A stretch of 64,000 nucleotides of DNA. Origin: Sphingomonas sediminicola (GTDB taxonomy: Bacteria > Pseudomonadota > Alphaproteobacteria > Sphingomonadales > Sphingomonadaceae). Positions 20,307 through 29,695 of this stretch are shown here, piece after piece. The notes under the pieces are model-generated. The model did no database searches. It saw nothing but the letters and a program-made list of their open reading frames with translations, and had not been told where the DNA came from. The stretch covers positions 2,294,001 through 2,358,000 of the forward strand of contig NZ_CP060782.1 of assembly GCF_014489515.1 (NCBI RefSeq), written 5' to 3'. A program made the translations under genes and the position numbers. Positions within the stretch are counted from its first letter, which is position 1; every line of letters starts with the position of its first letter.

Positions 20307-21055
20307 CCGAGGTCGTAGTCGATCGTCGTCACGACGCGAACTTTCTGGAACGGCGAACTGCCGCCCGACGAACCGCAGTCGTCGCAGTCTTCACCGTCGC
20401 GAGCGCCGACCGAGAAATAACCCTGGCTGGCGGTCTTCATCTTTCCGACCGAGACCCCGCTGTCGCGCGCGAATTGCTCGGCGCTTCGCCTAGCGTTCTG
20501 GTTGGCCTCGGCGATCATCTCCGGCTTCAGCGCGTTGAGCTTGGTGAACGTAAAGCTGACGTTGCTTCCGCTTCCCACGAGCTCGACCCCGTCCCGCAGG
20601 AGTTCGGCCTGGCGTGCGTAGGCGCCACGAACCTTCGTAATGTCATTGGTGCGAAGCTGGATCGACCGGCTGACCGTCAACTTTTGCGGGCCGACGGGCT
20701 CACCTTCGCGATCGGTCGGCTGCTCACGGTTCAAGGACACGTCGTAATCGGTGATCTCCTGCGGCTTGAATCCGGAGCGCAGGAAGAAGGCACGCACAGC
20801 GCGCGCCTGCTGGTCGACAGCTTGCTGGACCGGGGCAAGCTCGGTGCCCTGGTGCGAGAAGTTGACCGACCAGGTCGCAAGGTCGGCAGTCACGTTGCGC
20901 TCGGAAACGCCGCGGACGGTAACCGTTCGGTGCTCGGCCAGCTTGTAGCGGCGGAGGCCATCGCCCAGCGCATAACCGCTTGTCGTCAAACCCAAAGCAA
21001 AAATCCCCACCGCGCCCAAAAGGACGGCGCGGCTGTCCTGCAGCTTCTGGATCAT
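20303..21055 (-). CDS. SIMPL (DUF541) domain protein, membrane-anchored periplasmic
   Basis: The 250-residue product has an N-terminal hydrophobic anchor (LLGAVGIFALGLTTSGYALG) followed by the SIMPL domain: VTVRGVSERNVTADLATWSV at the start and ANQNARRSAEQFARDSGVSV in the middle. A short loop DGEDCDDCGSSGGSS contains two Cys residues and is followed by the conserved terminal strand VRVVTTIDYDL. SIMPL proteins are periplasmic and their role is poorly defined (oxidative stress links in E. coli YggE). The gene is divergent from gloA across about 107 bases. Confidence 0.87.
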   Translation of the reverse strand: MIQKLQDSRAVLLGAVGIFALGLTTSGYALGDGLRRYKLAEHRTVTVRGVSERNVTADLATWSVNFSHQGTELAPVQQAVDQQARAVRAFFLRSGFKPQEITDYDVSLNREQPTDREGEPVGPQKLTVSRSIQLRTNDITKVRGAYARQAELLRDGVELVGSGSNVSFTFTKLNALKPEMIAEANQNARRSAEQFARDSGVSVGKMKTASQGYFSVGARDGEDCDDCGSSGGSSPFQKVRVVTTIDYDLG

Positions 21056-21162
21056 GGAAAGTTACCCTGCGTTCGTCGTAATGCTGACGATCACCGGACA
21101 CCATCGCCGGTCAGTATCGTCGACGAACCGTGCAATAATAGCGATGAATTGAGTGAGGCGAA

Positions 21163-21579
21163 ATGAAATTCCTGCACAGCATGATCCGTGTGTCGGATCC
21201 CGACGCCACTGTTGCATTTTTTCAACTGCTGGGACTCGAGAAGCGGCGGCAAATGGACAATGAATCCGGGCGCTTCTCGCTGATCTTCCTCGGCGTTCCG
21301 GGTGACGAGGGCGGCGAGGTCGAGCTCACGCACAATTGGGATGAAATAGGTTACGGCGGCGGCCGCAACTTCGGCCATCTCGCCTACCAGGTCGACGACA
21401 TTTACGAGACGTGCAGACGGCTGAGGGAGGCGGGCGTGACCATCAACCGCCCGCCGCGCGACGGGCACATGGCTTTCATCCGCACCCCTGACAACATCTC
21501 GATCGAGCTGCTTCAGAAAGGCGGCTCGCTCGCACCGGCCGAACCCTGGGCCTCGATGCCGAACACGGGCGAATGGTGA
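21163..21579 (+). CDS. gloA: Lactoylglutathione lyase (glyoxalase I)
   Basis: GloA isomerises the methylglyoxal-glutathione hemithioacetal to S-lactoylglutathione in the cytoplasm. The 138-residue protein shows the two beta-alpha-beta-beta-beta halves and likely metal ligands: His5 in FLHSMIRV, Glu in VELTHNWD, His in FGHLAYQVDD and Glu in SIELLQKG. Its length matches the short Ni-type bacterial enzyme. It overlaps gloB directly downstream, giving a complete methylglyoxal detoxification operon. Confidence 0.95.
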   Translation: MKFLHSMIRVSDPDATVAFFQLLGLEKRRQMDNESGRFSLIFLGVPGDEGGEVELTHNWDEIGYGGGRNFGHLAYQVDDIYETCRRLREAGVTINRPPRDGHMAFIRTPDNISIELLQKGGSLAPAEPWASMPNTGEW

Positions 21580-22307
21580 TGAGCCGCCTCAAGGTCAGCG
21601 CGGTCCCGGTTCTCAGCGACAATTACGTCTGGCTGATCACCAATCCGGACACGGGCGAGACTGCAGCCGTTGATCCGTCGGTGGGTGACCCGGTCCTCGA
21701 CGAAGTCGCGACGGAGGGCCTGCGCCTTACCCAAATACTGAACACGCACTGGCACCCGGATCACACCGGCGGCAATCAAGGAATCAAGGCCGCAACCGGC
21801 GCGCCGATCACGGCCCCTGCGGAAGCTCAGAAGGTCAGCTCCGTCGATCGGATCGTTTCCGAAGGCGACCGAGTCACTATCGCGGGCGCGGACGCGGTAG
21901 TGTGGGATATTCCGGCGCACACCGCCGGACATGTCGCCTATTACTTCGAGGACGAGGGCATGATCTTCGTCGGCGACACGATGTTCGCGATGGGCTGCGG
22001 ACGGCTGTTCGAAGGCACGGCCGAGCAGATGTATTCCAATATGCAGCGCATTGCCGCTCTGCCCGACGACGTCCGCATCTACTGCGGGCACGAATATACG
22101 CTGGCGAACGCCCGTTTCGCCCTGCACGCCGAGCCGGAGAACCAGGACGTAGCCCGCCGGTTGGAGCAAGTCTCCGAGATGCGCGAACGTGGCGAAGTCA
22201 CCCTGCCGACCACCGTTGCCCAGGAACGGGCAACCAACCCCTTCGTTCGCGCATTGGACGTTGAGGAATTTGCGCGTCTCCGGAGCGAGAAAGACAGCTT
22301 CCGTTAA
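21573..22307 (+). CDS. gloB: Hydroxyacylglutathione hydrolase (glyoxalase II)
   Basis: GloB hydrolyses S-lactoylglutathione to lactate and glutathione. The 244-residue metallo-beta-lactamase-fold protein contains the metal motif THWHPDHTGGN, followed by IPAHTAGHVAY, FVGDTMFAMGCGRLFEG and the C-terminal glyoxalase II segment YCGHEYTLANARFA. It has two closely spaced starts (21573 and 21579), both overlapping the end of gloA, so translation is coupled to gloA. The C-terminus ends with the family-typical RSEKDSFR. Confidence 0.96.
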   Translation: MVMSRLKVSAVPVLSDNYVWLITNPDTGETAAVDPSVGDPVLDEVATEGLRLTQILNTHWHPDHTGGNQGIKAATGAPITAPAEAQKVSSVDRIVSEGDRVTIAGADAVVWDIPAHTAGHVAYYFEDEGMIFVGDTMFAMGCGRLFEGTAEQMYSNMQRIAALPDDVRIYCGHEYTLANARFALHAEPENQDVARRLEQVSEMRERGEVTLPTTVAQERATNPFVRALDVEEFARLRSEKDSFR

Positions 22308-22357
22308 GCTGCACGGGCGCTCTAGGGATGCACAACCTCAAGACAAGGAGTCATGCC

Positions 22358-22756
22358 ATGCGCGCAATTCCGCTCCTTCTCGCCGCCGCCGCTCTGACGG
22401 GCTGCGTCACGCAGCCTCCACCCGCGACCCGCAGCGCCGAAGCCCAGGCCGAATTCCAGAAGCTCATCGCCGGTAAGGTCGCCGGAAGGCCGCTCACCTG
22501 CTTGCAGAGCTATCGTAGCGGCGAGATGGTCACGATCGACAACAGCACTGTAGCCTTCAAGAATGGCAGCACGGTTTACGTGAACCATCTGATCGGCGAA
22601 TGCTCCGGCCTGAAATCCGGCTGGTACACGCTCGTGACCCGAAGTTCTGGGCCCGGCATGTGCCGCGGAGATATTGCCGACGTTGCCGACGTCAGGACAG
22701 GAATGGTCGTCGGATCCTGCGCGATCGGCGACTTCACGCCCTACACACGGACCTGA
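22358..22756 (+). CDS. Putative outer-membrane lipoprotein, unknown function
   Basis: The ATG at 22358 gives a 132-residue protein with a classic lipoprotein signal, MRAIPLLLAAAALTGC, whose lipobox is LTGC. The mature part is small with five further Cys residues (LTCLQ, GECSG, GMCRG and GSCAI among them) that could form disulfides. I do not recognise a named domain with confidence; similar short lipoproteins are common in sphingomonads. AAGGAG lies just upstream. Its stop abuts that of the convergent acyl-CoA synthetase with no bases between. Confidence 0.8.
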   Translation: MRAIPLLLAAAALTGCVTQPPPATRSAEAQAEFQKLIAGKVAGRPLTCLQSYRSGEMVTIDNSTVAFKNGSTVYVNHLIGECSGLKSGWYTLVTRSSGPGMCRGDIADVADVRTGMVVGSCAIGDFTPYTRT

Positions 22757-24504
22757 TTATTTGCCGTAGAGAGCGTCGAGCCTTTCGCCGTATACGCTCT
22801 TGATCACGTGACGTCGGATCTTGAGCGAGGGCGTCAGCATTTCATTGTCCGTCGTGAACGGCTCGTCGGCAATAATGAAACGGCGAATGCGCTCGATCAC
22901 TGAGAGGTCGGCATTCACCTTGTCGACCGCCTTTGACAGCCGCTGCTGAAGATCGGCTTTGTCGGCATATTCGGCCTCGGGAACCAGCAATGCGACGAGG
23001 TACGGCTTGCGGTCGCCAAAGACCATCGCCTGCGCGATTTCCGCCTGGAGCGTGAGCATTCCCTCAACGCGCTGGGGCGAGACATTGTCGCCCTTGTCGT
23101 TGACGATCAGGTCCTTTTTTCGATCAGTGATGACGATCCGGCCGGATTCGTCGAGATGGCCGACGTCGCCCGTCGCAAGCCAGCCATCGTCGCTGAGCAC
23201 CCGCGCCGTCTCATCCGGATTGTGCCAGTAGCCGTGCATCACCAGCTCGCCGCGGACCATGATCTCGCCGTCGTCGGCGATCCGCACTTCACAATCTTTT
23301 ACCGGGGGACCGACGCTGTCCATGCGCAGCCCTGCCGACGGTCGGTTGCAGCTGATCACCGGCCCAGCTTCGGTCTGGCCATAGCCTTGCAGGAACGTCA
23401 GACCCAATGATTGGAAAAACAGGCCCACTTCCGGATTGAGCGGAGCGCCACCCGATACCATCGCCTTCATGCGCCCGCCGAATTTTGCGCGTACCTTCTT
23501 GCGAAGCGTCAGCGACAATATTCCGTCCATCGGCAGGTCGAGCGGGTTGCGGCGATCCTCGTATTTCCTCGCGCCGATCGAGAGCGCGCGGCGCAGAAGG
23601 TATTGCGAAATCCCTCCAGAAGCCTCGATCGTCTTGAGGATTCGCGCCCGCAGCATTTCGAACAGTCGCGGGACGACGACCATGATGGTCGGGCGGACTT
23701 CTTCAATGTTCGCAGCCAGTTTCTCGAGACTCTCGGCGTAATAGATTTGCGCGCCGAGCCCGATCGGGAAATGCTGTCCGCCGGTATGCTCGTAGGCATG
23801 GCTCGCGGGCAGGAAGGACAGGAAGATCTCATCGTCCCATCCGAAGTCGGTCGAGATGATGTCCGCTGCGCCTGCGCAGTTCGCCAGGATCGATCCGTGG
23901 TGCTGCATCACGCCGCGCGGAGCGCCGCCGGTGCCGCTGGTGTAGATGATGCAGGCGAGGTCCTTTCGCCCGACCGATTGCATGCGCTGCTCGAGCGCTT
24001 TCAGGTCGGGCTGGCCCCGACCAGTTCGTCCCAGTGATGGAAGTCAACCGTTCCGGGTGCTTGCCCGGTACGGATATCCTCGATCCCGATGACGTGATGG
24101 CATTCCGAGCTGAACAGCACGGCGGGAATCAGATTCCGTGCAAGCTTCTGGCTTGAAACGATCACCGCCTTCGCCCCGGAATTGCCAAGTATGTGCGTGT
24201 GATCGCGGGTCGTGTTCGTCGTGTAGGCGGGCACCGTCACCGCGCCGGCGGCCATGATGCCGAGGTCGGCGATCAGCCACTCGGGCCGATTCTCGCTGAC
24301 CAGCATGACCCGGTCACCGGGCTCGATCCCGATCCGCTTCAGGCTGTCGGCGAAGGCGGCAACCTGCCGCGCTGCCTCGCTCCACGAAATCGGCTCCCAG
24401 ACCCCGCCGTGCTTGGCCCAGAGGAATGGCGCATCGCCCTTCTCCCGGGATCGCGTCAGGAACATCGTGACGAGGTTCGGGAAATATTCGAGTTGCCGCG
24501 CCAT
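22757..24504 (-). CDS. Long-chain fatty-acid-CoA ligase / AMP-binding synthetase (frameshifted)
   Basis: This is an AMP-forming acyl-CoA synthetase of the FadD15/Faa type. The N-terminal part has RVMLVSENRPEWLIADLGIM, and the ATP-binding loop is YTSGTGGAPRGV. Later motifs include YGQTEAGPVIS, the hinge region WLATGDVGHLDESGRIVITD and DRKKDLIV. The two halves are in different frames. Adding one base at the GGG at 24008-24010 (plus-strand numbering) joins GASP to DLKALEQRMQSVGR and yields 582 residues (1748+1 bases). The preferred substrate is not evident. It is divergent from ggt. Confidence 0.9.
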
Positions 24505-24601
24505 GGCTCCCCTTCATGCTGTGCGGAGGGACTTCTTAGCCGAAACGGCCGCAAGCGCCAGCGCGTGGACGGAGCTTCCTGCATCCGCTAGCGCGGCAGC
24601 C

Positions 24602-26317
24602 ATGCGTCCGCTTCGCTTGTTGCTCACTCTGCTCGCTTCCGCATGGCTTCCCGCCTGCGCGACGATCCCCGCACCCCAGCCCAAAGTCGAACGGACCGTT
24701 GCCGCGGAACCGTTCGTCATCGCGGCCAATCCGCTGGCCGCCCAGGCGGGACTGAACGTCCTGAAGCGGGGCGGCAGCGCCGTCGACGCAGCAATCGCCG
24801 TCCAGGCCATGCTGTCGCTGGTCGAGCCGCAAAGCTCAGGTGTCGGCGGCGGCGCCTTCATGACCTATTATGACGGGCGTAGCGGCAAGGTTTCGGTCCT
24901 CGACGGCCGAGAGGTCGCGCCCGCGCAGGCCGTTTCGACCATGTTTCTCCGCTCCGACGGCACTCCGCTTTCGTTCGACGAGGCCGTGCTTTCGGGCCGC
25001 GCTACCGGCGTTCCGGGTGCAGTCCGGATGCTGGCCGTCGCCCACGGGGAGCGTGGCAAGCTGCCGTGGAGCAGCTTGTTCGGCGATGCGGAGAAGGCCG
25101 CGCGCGACGGCTTTATCGTCAGCCCGCGGCTCGCGAGACTTGTTCACGCGGATTATGCCGAGAACCACGCGCCCGACGTCGTCGCCTATTTCTCGCAGGG
25201 GCCGGGTGGCCGTCTGGTCGAGGCCGGCGATCGGTTGACGAACGCCGCTTACGCCGACTTCCTGAATCGCCTCGCCAGCCAGGGACCGGCGGCGCTCTAT
25301 TCGGGATCGACCGCAGCGAGGATCGTCGAGCGGACGCGAGCCGGACCGCTTGGTGGTTCGATGACCATGGCCGATCTTGCGACTTATCGGCCGGTGAAAC
25401 GCGAGGCACTCTGCCGGCCCTATCGCGTTTACGTCATGTGCGTCCCGCCTCCGCCGTCGAGCGGTGTAGGCCTTATTGAGCTCATGAAAATGCTCGAGCG
25501 CACTGACATCGCGCAACGCGGACCGAGCGATCCCCAGTCCTGGTACCTGTTCGCCGAGGCCAGTCGCCTGATGTACGCCGACCGCGACCGCTACGTCGGC
25601 GATATCGCCAGCGTGCCAGTCGATGGGCTGCTCGATCCAGCATATGTCGCGTCGCGCGTGCAGCTGATCGGCCCGACCGCCGGCCCTGCTCCAAGCGCTG
25701 GCGTTCCTGCGGGCGCAAAGGTCGCCGCGAACGATACCACCTACGAGCCGACAGGCACCTCGCACTTCATCATCCGCGATGGCGACGGCAATGTCGTCTC
25801 GATGACGACGACCGTCGAAAGCATCTTCGGGTCGGGCCGGATGGTCGACGGCTTCTTCCTCAACAACCAGATGACCGACTTCGCGTTCAAGCCGGTAGAC
25901 GACCAGGGTAATCCAGCGGCCAACGCGGTTGCGCCCGGTAAGCGTCCGCGCTCGTCGATGGTTCCGACGATCCTGCTGACGCCTGACGGCAAGTTCGCGG
26001 GCGCAATTGGATCGGCCGGCGGCAATTCCATCATTGCTTACGTTGCGAAGTCGCTTGTCGCGTCAGTCGATTGGAACATGACGATGGCCGATGCGCTCGC
26101 GGCCCCGAACCTCGTTGCCCGTGGTCCCAACTTCCAGGGAGAGGTGACCAAGTTCTCCCCAGAGATCCTCGAAGGGCTCCGCCAGCGCGGTATCGACTTG
26201 AAGCCGGGCCAGGGCGAGGATTCGGGCCTGACCGGCGTGCTCATCCGCAACGGGGAGATCGACGGAGGAGCGGACCCGCGGCGCGAAGGGGTCGTCCTGA
26301 CTCTGCCGCGCCCTTAG
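24602..26317 (+). CDS. ggt: Gamma-glutamyltransferase (glutathione hydrolase), lipoprotein precursor
   Basis: Ggt transfers or hydrolyses the gamma-glutamyl group of glutathione in the periplasm. The 571-residue precursor self-cleaves before a conserved Thr, here Thr386 in PTGTSHFIIRDGDGNVVSMT. SSGVGGGAFMTYYDG and GSAGGNSIIAY are other family signatures. The N-terminus MRPLRLLLTLLASAWLPAC has the lipobox LPAC, so it is probably membrane-anchored rather than soluble. The open frame extends back to 24254, but that part is antisense to the synthetase gene. The stop is nested with pyrD in TTAG. Confidence 0.93.
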   Translation: MRPLRLLLTLLASAWLPACATIPAPQPKVERTVAAEPFVIAANPLAAQAGLNVLKRGGSAVDAAIAVQAMLSLVEPQSSGVGGGAFMTYYDGRSGKVSVLDGREVAPAQAVSTMFLRSDGTPLSFDEAVLSGRATGVPGAVRMLAVAHGERGKLPWSSLFGDAEKAARDGFIVSPRLARLVHADYAENHAPDVVAYFSQGPGGRLVEAGDRLTNAAYADFLNRLASQGPAALYSGSTAARIVERTRAGPLGGSMTMADLATYRPVKREALCRPYRVYVMCVPPPPSSGVGLIELMKMLERTDIAQRGPSDPQSWYLFAEASRLMYADRDRYVGDIASVPVDGLLDPAYVASRVQLIGPTAGPAPSAGVPAGAKVAANDTTYEPTGTSHFIIRDGDGNVVSMTTTVESIFGSGRMVDGFFLNNQMTDFAFKPVDDQGNPAANAVAPGKRPRSSMVPTILLTPDGKFAGAIGSAGGNSIIAYVAKSLVASVDWNMTMADALAAPNLVARGPNFQGEVTKFSPEILEGLRQRGIDLKPGQGEDSGLTGVLIRNGEIDGGADPRREGVVLTLPRP

Positions 26318-27339
26318 GTTCCGACAGCTTCCGAGATACTCGAGAAGCCTTCGCGCTTCAGCAGGCCCGCCAGGCCGGCAGCGATGACGCGCCCGATTCC
26401 CGGCCCTTCGAAGACCATTGCGGAGTAGAGCTGGACGAGGCTCGCGCCCGCCTTGATCCGTTCCCAAGCATCATCGGCGTTCGCTATCCCACCAACCGCG
26501 ATCAGCGGGATTTCTCCGCCGCTGGCATTGCGGAATGTTCGAAGTGCTTCGGATGCGAGTGACTTGAGCGGCTCGCCCGAAAGACCGCCCGCCTCGGAGG
26601 CGTGACGTGACTTGAGCGGCGGCCGCGACACCGTCGTGTTGGACACGATCAGCGCGTCGACATGATGGTCGAGCGCCGCCCGGACGATTCGCTCGTGGTC
26701 GCCAGGCTCGAGATCGGGCGCGACCTTGAGGAAGATCGGCTTGTCGGTCCGAACTTCCTCGACTGCCGCGAGGAGTTCCCTGAGCTCGCCCTCTTCCTGC
26801 AGTCCGCGAAGCCCGGGGGTGTTCGGCGAGCTGATGTTGATAGTGAGATAGCGCGCGACCGGCGCCATATTGCGCGCTCCGATTGCATAGTCCGCAATGC
26901 GGTCCGCGCTGTCCTTGTTGGCGCCGACGTTTACGCCGATCACGCCGTGCAGGTGCGTCGCGTGCCGTAGCCGCTCGTACGCAGCCGCCTGACCGCCATT
27001 ATTGAAGCCCATCCGGTTGATGACCGCGCGGTCCTCGACGAGCCGAAATAGCCGCGGCCTGGGGTTTCCCTTTTGCGGCTTCGGAGTGACCGTCCCGACC
27101 TCGACGAAGCCAAAACCCATTCCGAGCATCTGCTCCGGCACTTCGGCGTCCTTGTCGAAGCCTGCGGCGAGACCGACGGGTGACGGAAATTCGAGTCCTG
27201 CGACGGTCGAACGAAGCGAGTCCGGAAACCGGGCCGGATCCAGCTTCGGCATCATTTTCAGGCCAGCAATAGTCAGCCGGTGCGCTCTCTCTGCGTCGAG
27301 AGCGAAGGCGAGAGGTCGAACAAGAGAGTAAAGGCGCAC
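26314..27339 (-). CDS. pyrD: Dihydroorotate dehydrogenase (quinone), class 2
   Basis: PyrD oxidises dihydroorotate to orotate with a membrane quinone during pyrimidine synthesis. The 341-residue protein carries the class 2 N-terminal helix (MRLYSLVRPLAFALDAERAH), FPSPVGLAAGFDKDAEV, INRMGFNNGG, the catalytic Ser region NISSPNTPGLRGLQ, SNTTVSR and the FMN phosphate site AVGGIANADDAW. Length and motifs are complete. It is divergent from the suf operon, and its start lies about 95 bases from that of the suf regulator. Confidence 0.96.
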   Translation of the reverse strand: MRLYSLVRPLAFALDAERAHRLTIAGLKMMPKLDPARFPDSLRSTVAGLEFPSPVGLAAGFDKDAEVPEQMLGMGFGFVEVGTVTPKPQKGNPRPRLFRLVEDRAVINRMGFNNGGQAAAYERLRHATHLHGVIGVNVGANKDSADRIADYAIGARNMAPVARYLTINISSPNTPGLRGLQEEGELRELLAAVEEVRTDKPIFLKVAPDLEPGDHERIVRAALDHHVDALIVSNTTVSRPPLKSRHASEAGGLSGEPLKSLASEALRTFRNASGGEIPLIAVGGIANADDAWERIKAGASLVQLYSAMVFEGPGIGRVIAAGLAGLLKREGFSSISEAVGT

Positions 27340-27407
27340 GCGAGCCGCTTAATCCCTCTCCGGCGCATCGTCATCAACATCGGTTGAGTTTTCGCCCGCA
27401 ACGCACT

Positions 27408-27432
27408 AAATCGGACACAAATAGTCCGATTT
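27408..27432. promoter_or_regulatory. Perfect 9-bp inverted repeat at the head of the suf operon (Rrf2-type operator)
   Basis: AAATCGGAC at 27408-27416 and GTCCGATTT at 27424-27432 are perfect inverted arms separated by seven AT-rich bases. The right arm ends three bases before the ATG of the regulator gene, where a Shine-Dalgarno sequence would normally lie. Position and symmetry fit an IscR/SufR-type Rrf2 binding site for autoregulation. That link is inferred from context. Confidence 0.75.
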
Positions 27433-27435
27433 GAT

Positions 27436-27834
27436 ATGCGCCTGACCCATCTTGCCGATTATGCGGTCGTGATCATGACCGCCGCCGCCCGCCGGGAAGC
27501 TGGCGCGCGCCTCAGCGCGAGCGAGCTCGCCCAGGATACGGGCGTCCCCTTGCCGACCACCCAGAAGTTGATGGGCCGACTTGCCGCCGAAGGCCTGCTT
27601 ACAAGCGTCCGCGGCGCCGCGGGCGGATACGCTCTGGCTCGTCCGGCCGGTGAAATTACGCTCGCCGACATCGTCGAGGCGGTCGAAGGGCCGATCGCGA
27701 TGACGATCTGCTCGGAAGGCCGCACCGACTGCGCACTCGACGCGCACTGCATGGTCAAGCCGCACATGGGCGTTGTCGGCAATGCAATCCGCGGGGCGCT
27801 CGGCGCGGTTAGCCTGACGGAGCTCGCGCAGTGA
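27436..27834 (+). CDS. Rrf2-family iron-sulfur-sensing regulator of the SUF system
   Basis: The 132-residue product is an Rrf2 winged-helix regulator of the SUF-associated subgroup. It starts [20 protein letters not shown], has the recognition region [20 protein letters not shown] and ends with the Cys cluster [14 protein letters not shown] (C-x6-C-x5-C), expected to hold a [2Fe-2S] cluster as in IscR. It probably represses the operon when clusters are plentiful. Its ATG lies three bases after a palindromic operator and has no evident ribosome site, so the mRNA may be nearly leaderless. Its TGA overlaps the GTG of sufB. Confidence 0.93.
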   Translation: MRLTHLADYAVVIMTAAARREAGARLSASELAQDTGVPLPTTQKLMGRLAAEGLLTSVRGAAGGYALARPAGEITLADIVEAVEGPIAMTICSEGRTDCALDAHCMVKPHMGVVGNAIRGALGAVSLTELAQ

Positions 27835-29311
27835 CCGAGCAAACCACCGTCCGCAACCGCGAGGCGCAGGAAGCCGCCGAGAAGCTCGCCACGTACGAGT
27901 GGGGCTTCACAAGCGACATCGAGCAGGAATTCGCACCCAAGGGCCTGAGCGAAGAGACGGTCCGCTTCATCTCCGCCAAGAAGGACGAGCCGGAGTGGAT
28001 GCTCGACTGGCGGCTTAAGGCCTATCGTGCCTGGTTGGAGATGGAAGAGGTCAGCTGGGCCAAGCTCGACATCCCCGAGATCGATTACCAGGACGCTTAT
28101 TATTACGCTGCGCCCAAGCAAAAGCCGAAGCTCGGCAGTCTCGACGAGGTCGATCCTGAAATCCTACGAGTCTACGAGAAGCTCGGCATTCCGCTGGAAG
28201 AGCAGAAAGTGCTCGCCGGCGTCGAAGGTGCGCCGCGCGTGGCGGTCGATGCGGTGTTCGACAGCGTGTCGGTCGCGACCACTTTCCGCGAGGAGTTGAA
28301 GAAGGCCGGCGTTATCTTCCTCAGCATCAGCGAGGCGATCCGCGAATATCCGGAACTGGTGAAGCAGTATCTCGGATCGGTCGTTCCGCAGCGCGACAAT
28401 TACTTCGCCTGTCTCAACAGCGCGGTCTTTTCCGACGGCACTTTCGTCTACATCCCGAGGGCGTCCGCTGCCCGATGGAGTTGTCGACCTATTTCCGCAT
28501 CAATGCGGAAAACACGGGCCAGTTCGAGCGCACCCTGATCGTCGCCGAGAAGGGCAGCTACGTTTCCTACCTCGAAGGCTGCACCGCACCGATGCGCGAC
28601 GAGAACCAGCTGCACGCGGCGGTCGTCGAGATTTTCGCGCACGAGGACGCCGAAGTGAAATACTCGACGGTGCAGAACTGGTATCCTGGCGACGCCGAGG
28701 GCAAGGGCGGGATCTTCAACTTCGTCACCAAGCGGGCATTGTGCAGCGGCGCGCGGTCGAAAGTCAGCTGGACGCAGGTCGAGACCGGCTCCGCGATCAC
28801 CTGGAAATATCCGAGCTGCATCCTGAAGGGCGAGGGCAGCGTAGGCGAATTCTATTCGGTCGCGCTGACCAACAATCGCCAACAGGCCGACACCGGCACG
28901 AAGATGGTGCACATCGGCGCCAACACGCGCTCTACCATCGTTTCGAAGGGCATCAGCGCAGGGCGTTCGAACAACACTTATCGCGGTCTGGTGAAGGTCC
29001 TACCGAACGCCGAGAACGTGCGCAATTTCACGCAGTGCGATTCACTTCTGCTCGGCGACCAGTGCGGCGCTCACACCGTGCCGTACATCGAGGTGAAGAA
29101 CCCGACCGCGACCATCGAGCATGAAGCGACGACGTCGAAGATCAGCGAGGACCAGCTGTTCTACGCAATGAGCCGCGGGCTCGACCAGGAGGCTGCAGTC
29201 GCACTGATCGTCAACGGCTTCGCCCGCGAGGTGCTGAAGCAGCTGCCGATGGAGTTTGCCGTAGAGGCGCAGAAGCTACTTGGAATTAGTTTGGAAGGTT
29301 CAGTCGGATGA
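27831..29311 (+). CDS. sufB: Fe-S cluster assembly scaffold protein SufB (frameshifted)
   Basis: SufB, with SufC and SufD, forms the scaffold on which SUF clusters are assembled. The N-terminal part ([25 protein letters not shown]) and the C-terminal part ([57 protein letters not shown]) are both well conserved but in different frames. Adding one G in the GGG at 28459-28461 restores [12 protein letters not shown] and a 493-residue protein (1481+1 bases). As this seems to be the cell's cluster-assembly operon, a true knockout is unlikely. The GTG start overlaps the regulator's stop. Confidence 0.94.
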
Positions 29312-29694
29312 TGCCGTTGTTGTTTCTTGTTGCGGCGTCTGCCGATCTGGATTCGCTGAACCGCGCAGTCGCTCAATGCGATCGCGGGGCGGCCAATCCG
29401 GCTTTCTCGGGGGAAGCCGCGCAGCGCAGCGCGTTCCTGCTGGACACGTTCCGCGAGCAGGAGTCGATTGTCGCCGCGCGTCTCGAAGTTTCGCAGCGCC
29501 GCGCGACGCTTCGCGAGGCGGGCCCGATCAAGGCCGCTGACGAAAAGAAACTGTCGTTGGAAGATGCCGCAATCGAGGACCGCCAGCGAGCGCTCAACGA
29601 CCGCCGGATGCTCGAAGGAATTCGCCAGGACGCGATGGATTCGATGCGTCGCTACTTCCTCCTCAATTGCCCGGCCGGGAGGCTCGACAAATAA
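29308..29694 (+). CDS. Small exported helical protein embedded in the suf operon, unknown function
   Basis: The 128-residue product starts with a short probable signal peptide ([12 protein letters not shown]) and continues as charged helix with two Cys residues, in VAQCDRGA and LLNCPAG, that could form a disulfide. The centre ([20 protein letters not shown], then [12 protein letters not shown]) looks coiled-coil-like. It overlaps sufB by ATGA and ends one base before sufC, so it is certainly co-transcribed. I do not recognise a family. A periplasmic protein is unexpected in a cytoplasmic cluster-assembly operon. Confidence 0.75.
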   Translation: MMPLLFLVAASADLDSLNRAVAQCDRGAANPAFSGEAAQRSAFLLDTFREQESIVAARLEVSQRRATLREAGPIKAADEKKLSLEDAAIEDRQRALNDRRMLEGIRQDAMDSMRRYFLLNCPAGRLDK

Positions 29695-29695
29695 G

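Noticed and set aside
19580..21166. 528-codon plus-strand open frame
   Set aside because: It is a frame shadow across the TPR gene and antisense to the SIMPL gene, both of which have clear homology and signals.
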